Source: Acinetobacter colistiniresistens (GTDB lineage: Bacteria > Pseudomonadota > Gammaproteobacteria > Pseudomonadales > Moraxellaceae). Taken from it: 64,000 bases of DNA. The stretch spans positions 186,001-250,000 of the forward strand of contig NZ_KE340383.1 in assembly GCF_000413935.1 (NCBI RefSeq), read 5' to 3'. The position numbers and the translations under genes were made by a program. This document shows, piece by piece, positions 61,812-64,000 of the stretch. Each line of letters starts with the position of its first letter. Position 1 is the stretch's first letter. The notes below the pieces were generated by a model. That model was not told where the DNA came from, ran no database searches, and worked only from the letters and a program-made list of their open reading frames with translations.

Positions 61812-62063
61812 TTAACGCCATTTGACCGTTTGAATGGTTTCTGGCTTTTTGGTTTCAGCCTCATCGGTTGAACAACCGCAGCCTCCACCACAACCCACTG
61901 CCATTTTAGGTTTTAACCACGTTGCCAAACGTTGCCAACCTAAACGCTGGCAAAGGTTTGACAGAGCTAGAAATGCTGAACTTGCTGTTTGAGGAAACAC
62001 CTTCTTAAAGACTACAACAGCACTCCACAGCACCAATACAGCAACAATCAAGTACTCAAACAT
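61812..62063 (-). CDS. Small Cys-rich membrane protein downstream of feoB (DUF6587-like)
   Basis: The 83-residue product has one N-terminal membrane helix (FEYLIVAVLVLWSAVVVFKKVF), a short basic amphipathic stretch (NLCQRLGWQRLATWLKPK) and a C-terminal Cys cluster CGGGCGCS. It follows feoB by 54 bases in the same direction and shares its terminator. It probably takes the place of FeoC and may bind iron or a metal cofactor; this is inferred from position and the Cys motif. I recall such proteins as DUF6587 in Acinetobacter. Confidence 0.75.
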   Translation of the reverse strand: MFEYLIVAVLVLWSAVVVFKKVFPQTASSAFLALSNLCQRLGWQRLATWLKPKMAVGCGGGCGCSTDEAETKKPETIQTVKWR

Positions 62064-62082
62064 AAGCTTCTCTCCAATAGTA

Positions 62083-62116
62083 CCCTCCCTTTTACAAAGG
62101 GAGGTGAGGTGGAATT
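62083..62116. repeat. Half copy of the palindromic repeat, after feoB
   Basis: CCTCCCTTTTACAAAGGGAGG forms a hairpin and is followed by TGAGGTGGAATT next to the feoB stop codon. It resembles one hairpin of the rpoB-rpoC element at 26701-26770, and likewise abuts a stop codon. Confidence 0.6.
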
Positions 62117-62117
62117 C

Positions 62118-63974
62118 TTAGCCCCAAATGCGTGATGCAATTTGGTAAGTGAAGAACGACATTAAATAAGCCAAACCAAACAGATATACCGTCATGACGG
62201 CTACATGTTTCCATGAACCAGTTTCACGGCGTACGGTTGCTAAAGTGGCTAAACAATGGGGCGCGTAGATAAACCAAACCAATAATGACAAGCCTGTTGC
62301 TAACGACCAACCCGAGCCATCCGCACTGATCAGATGCGTCAAACCTTGTGCAACGGCATCATCATCTGCTCCTGATAAGGCATAGACTGTGCCCAAAGCA
62401 GCAACTACAACTTCACGTGCCGCCATGGCTGGAATCAATGCCACTACAATTTGCCAGTTAAAACCTAAGGGCGCAAAAATTGGATGTAATAAATGTCCAA
62501 GCATCCCCGCCAGACTATAATCAATCGCAGGTTGTGTCGCCCCCTCAGGTGCTTGCGGGAAAGTACACAAGAACCAGAGAATGACCGTCAACGCCACAAT
62601 AATGCCACCAACACGACGTAAGAAGATTTTTGCGCGCTCTAATAGACCGATTGCAACACTTCTCATATCCGGGAAACGGTAACTTGGTAACTCCATCAGC
62701 AACGCATGCTGGGTTTTGTCTTTTTGCAAAAACTTCATCACAAATGCAACACATAGCGCACTGACAATGCCGCCCATGTATAAACCAAACAGTACAAGGC
62801 CTTGTAAATTGAAAATACCCAGTACGGTTTCACTTGGAATAAATGCACCAATCAACAGGGCATAAACAGGTAAGCGCGCAGAACAGGTCATCAGCGGTGC
62901 AACCATGATCGTGGTAAAACGATCACGTGGATCACTGATACTACGGGTTGCCATAATCCCTGGAATTGCACAGGCAAAACTTGATAACAACGGGATAAAA
63001 GAACGACCACTTAACCCCGCTTTAAACATTAACTTATCCAGTAAGAATGCTGCACGAGGTAGATAACCAGATTCTTCTAGAACCAGAATAAAGAAGAATA
63101 AAATTAAGATTTGCGGTAAGAACGCAATCACGGTTCCTGCACCAGCCAGCACACCATCAACCAATAAACTTTGTAGTACAGGGTGACTGATTGTTTCCGT
63201 CAACCATTCGCCCAACCATGGCACTACACCATCTTCGATTGCGCCCTTAAATGGTTCAGCCCATGAAAACACCGCTTGGAAAACGATAAACATCATGATC
63301 GCCAGACTCAACAAGCCCAACACTGGATGTAAAAAAATCTTGTCCAGAAAATCGGTACGCTTGTCTTCCTGATCAACAAAGTTCACCACATCTTTAAAAA
63401 TCACTTCAATTTTTTGATGTGAACTGCCCGCCAGACCACTGAGTTCAGTCTGAGGAACCGAGTACTTGCCTTGGTCAAGGGCATGCAATAAGTTTTCGAT
63501 ACCCGAACTACGTACGGCAACCGTTTCAACCACAGGTACGCCAAGGCGCTCAGAAAGCTTTTGCGTATTGATCTGGATACCACGGCGACGCGCCTCATCC
63601 ATCATGTTCAACACAACAAGGATCGGACGACCCAACTCAATAATTTCCAGCACCAAACCAAGATGTAGTTTTAAGTTGGTTGCATCCACGACACACAAAA
63701 AGGCATCTTGCTGCCCTTCTTCCACAATTTTACCTTGGCAAACATCACGGGTAATTTCTTCATCAGGACTGGTCGCCTGAAGGCTGTAGGTTCCTGGTAA
63801 ATCCAGAACACGTACTGCTTTTCCAGAAGGAAGCTGAAAATGCCCGACTTTACGTTCAACGGTGACACCCGCATAGTTGGCAACTTTTTGGCGTGTACCG
63901 GTTAAGTGGTTAAATAAAGATGTCTTACCACAGTTTGGATTTCCCACAAGGGCAACACGTAACGCATCACTCAT
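62118..63974 (-). CDS. feoB: Ferrous iron transport protein B
   Basis: The 618-residue inner-membrane protein has an N-terminal G domain with G1 GNPNCGKTS, G2 GVTVERK, G3 DLPGTYSL and G4 NMMD, then a membrane part with the gate motifs (LSSFACAIPGIMATR) and a second repeat (IPAMAAREVVVAALGT). It imports Fe2+ under low-oxygen or acidic conditions. AAGGAG lies 8 bases before the ATG. It is shorter than the roughly 770-residue E. coli FeoB, as in related genera. feoA is expected just beyond the right edge. Confidence 0.95.
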   Translation of the reverse strand: MSDALRVALVGNPNCGKTSLFNHLTGTRQKVANYAGVTVERKVGHFQLPSGKAVRVLDLPGTYSLQATSPDEEITRDVCQGKIVEEGQQDAFLCVVDATNLKLHLGLVLEIIELGRPILVVLNMMDEARRRGIQINTQKLSERLGVPVVETVAVRSSGIENLLHALDQGKYSVPQTELSGLAGSSHQKIEVIFKDVVNFVDQEDKRTDFLDKIFLHPVLGLLSLAIMMFIVFQAVFSWAEPFKGAIEDGVVPWLGEWLTETISHPVLQSLLVDGVLAGAGTVIAFLPQILILFFFILVLEESGYLPRAAFLLDKLMFKAGLSGRSFIPLLSSFACAIPGIMATRSISDPRDRFTTIMVAPLMTCSARLPVYALLIGAFIPSETVLGIFNLQGLVLFGLYMGGIVSALCVAFVMKFLQKDKTQHALLMELPSYRFPDMRSVAIGLLERAKIFLRRVGGIIVALTVILWFLCTFPQAPEGATQPAIDYSLAGMLGHLLHPIFAPLGFNWQIVVALIPAMAAREVVVAALGTVYALSGADDDAVAQGLTHLISADGSGWSLATGLSLLVWFIYAPHCLATLATVRRETGSWKHVAVMTVYLFGLAYLMSFFTYQIASRIWG

Positions 63975-64000
63975 GCAGGTGCTCCTTCAAGTTGAATTTC

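Overview
The window is a chromosomal segment of a gammaproteobacterium of the Moraxellaceae, most likely an Acinetobacter species. Evidence: moderately AT-rich DNA; the gene order argH / LytTR two-component pair / hemC-hemD-hemX-hemY typical of Pseudomonadales; a detached gspN-gspC-gspD type II secretion cluster; a short H-NS ending in the TWTGRGKQPRWL motif; a 1397-residue RpoC read from a TTG start; and several secreted or lipoprotein genes of the kind otherwise known mainly as Acinetobacter hypotheticals. Species was not determined.

Layout. (1) 1-5.6 kb: the 3' part of fadB and all of fadA (fatty acid beta-oxidation), followed by an accessory insertion. The insertion carries a two-gene operon, an SMC/ABC-type ATPase plus a DUF4276 (TOPRIM-like) protein, which resembles the ATPase+TOPRIM logic of OLD and PARIS antiphage systems. 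It is bracketed by two diverged copies of the fadA 3' end plus its terminator. The right-hand copy is fused in frame to a 47-codon fragment of an unrelated gene. This is the most unusual region of the window. (2) 5.6-15.2 kb: secreted/lipoprotein hypotheticals, an ABC exporter, a FrnE-type DsbA oxidoreductase, an orphan 472-residue protein and two tandem outer-membrane-like paralogues. (3) 15.2-22.3 kb: htpG, an LprI-like secreted protein, OmpW, an NhaC-type antiporter, an alpha/beta hydrolase, a DUF4442 thioesterase-like protein and a glycine-zipper lipoprotein. (4) 22.4-36.6 kb, minus strand: the core expression cluster, transcribed as tRNA-Thr(TGT)-Tyr-Gly-Thr(GGT)-tuf-tRNA-Trp-secE-nusG-rplK-rplA-rplJ-rplL-rpoB-rpoC, with several strong intergenic hairpins. 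(5) 36.7-44.1 kb: trpE, gph, an FHA protein, gspD-gspC-gspN and hns. (6) 44.5-52.4 kb: a thioesterase, hemY-hemX-hemD-hemC, a LytTR response regulator and histidine kinase, then argH and yggX on the other strand. (7) 52.4-64 kb: a candidate small RNA, phoU, a TPP riboswitch with thiC, nudF-cpdA, dksA-gluQ, ftsW-murD, and feoB with its small Cys-rich partner.

Most of the window is conserved housekeeping DNA. No prophage, CRISPR array, integrase or intact insertion sequence was seen. The accessory signal is concentrated in the fadA insertion. The main non-coding signals are the rplL-rpoB, rplA-rplJ and rpoB-rpoC hairpins, a possible 85-nt RNA between yggX and phoU, and an 18-bp perfect inverted repeat over the frnE stop codon. 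All calls come from reading the sequence and from family knowledge; no database search was possible.
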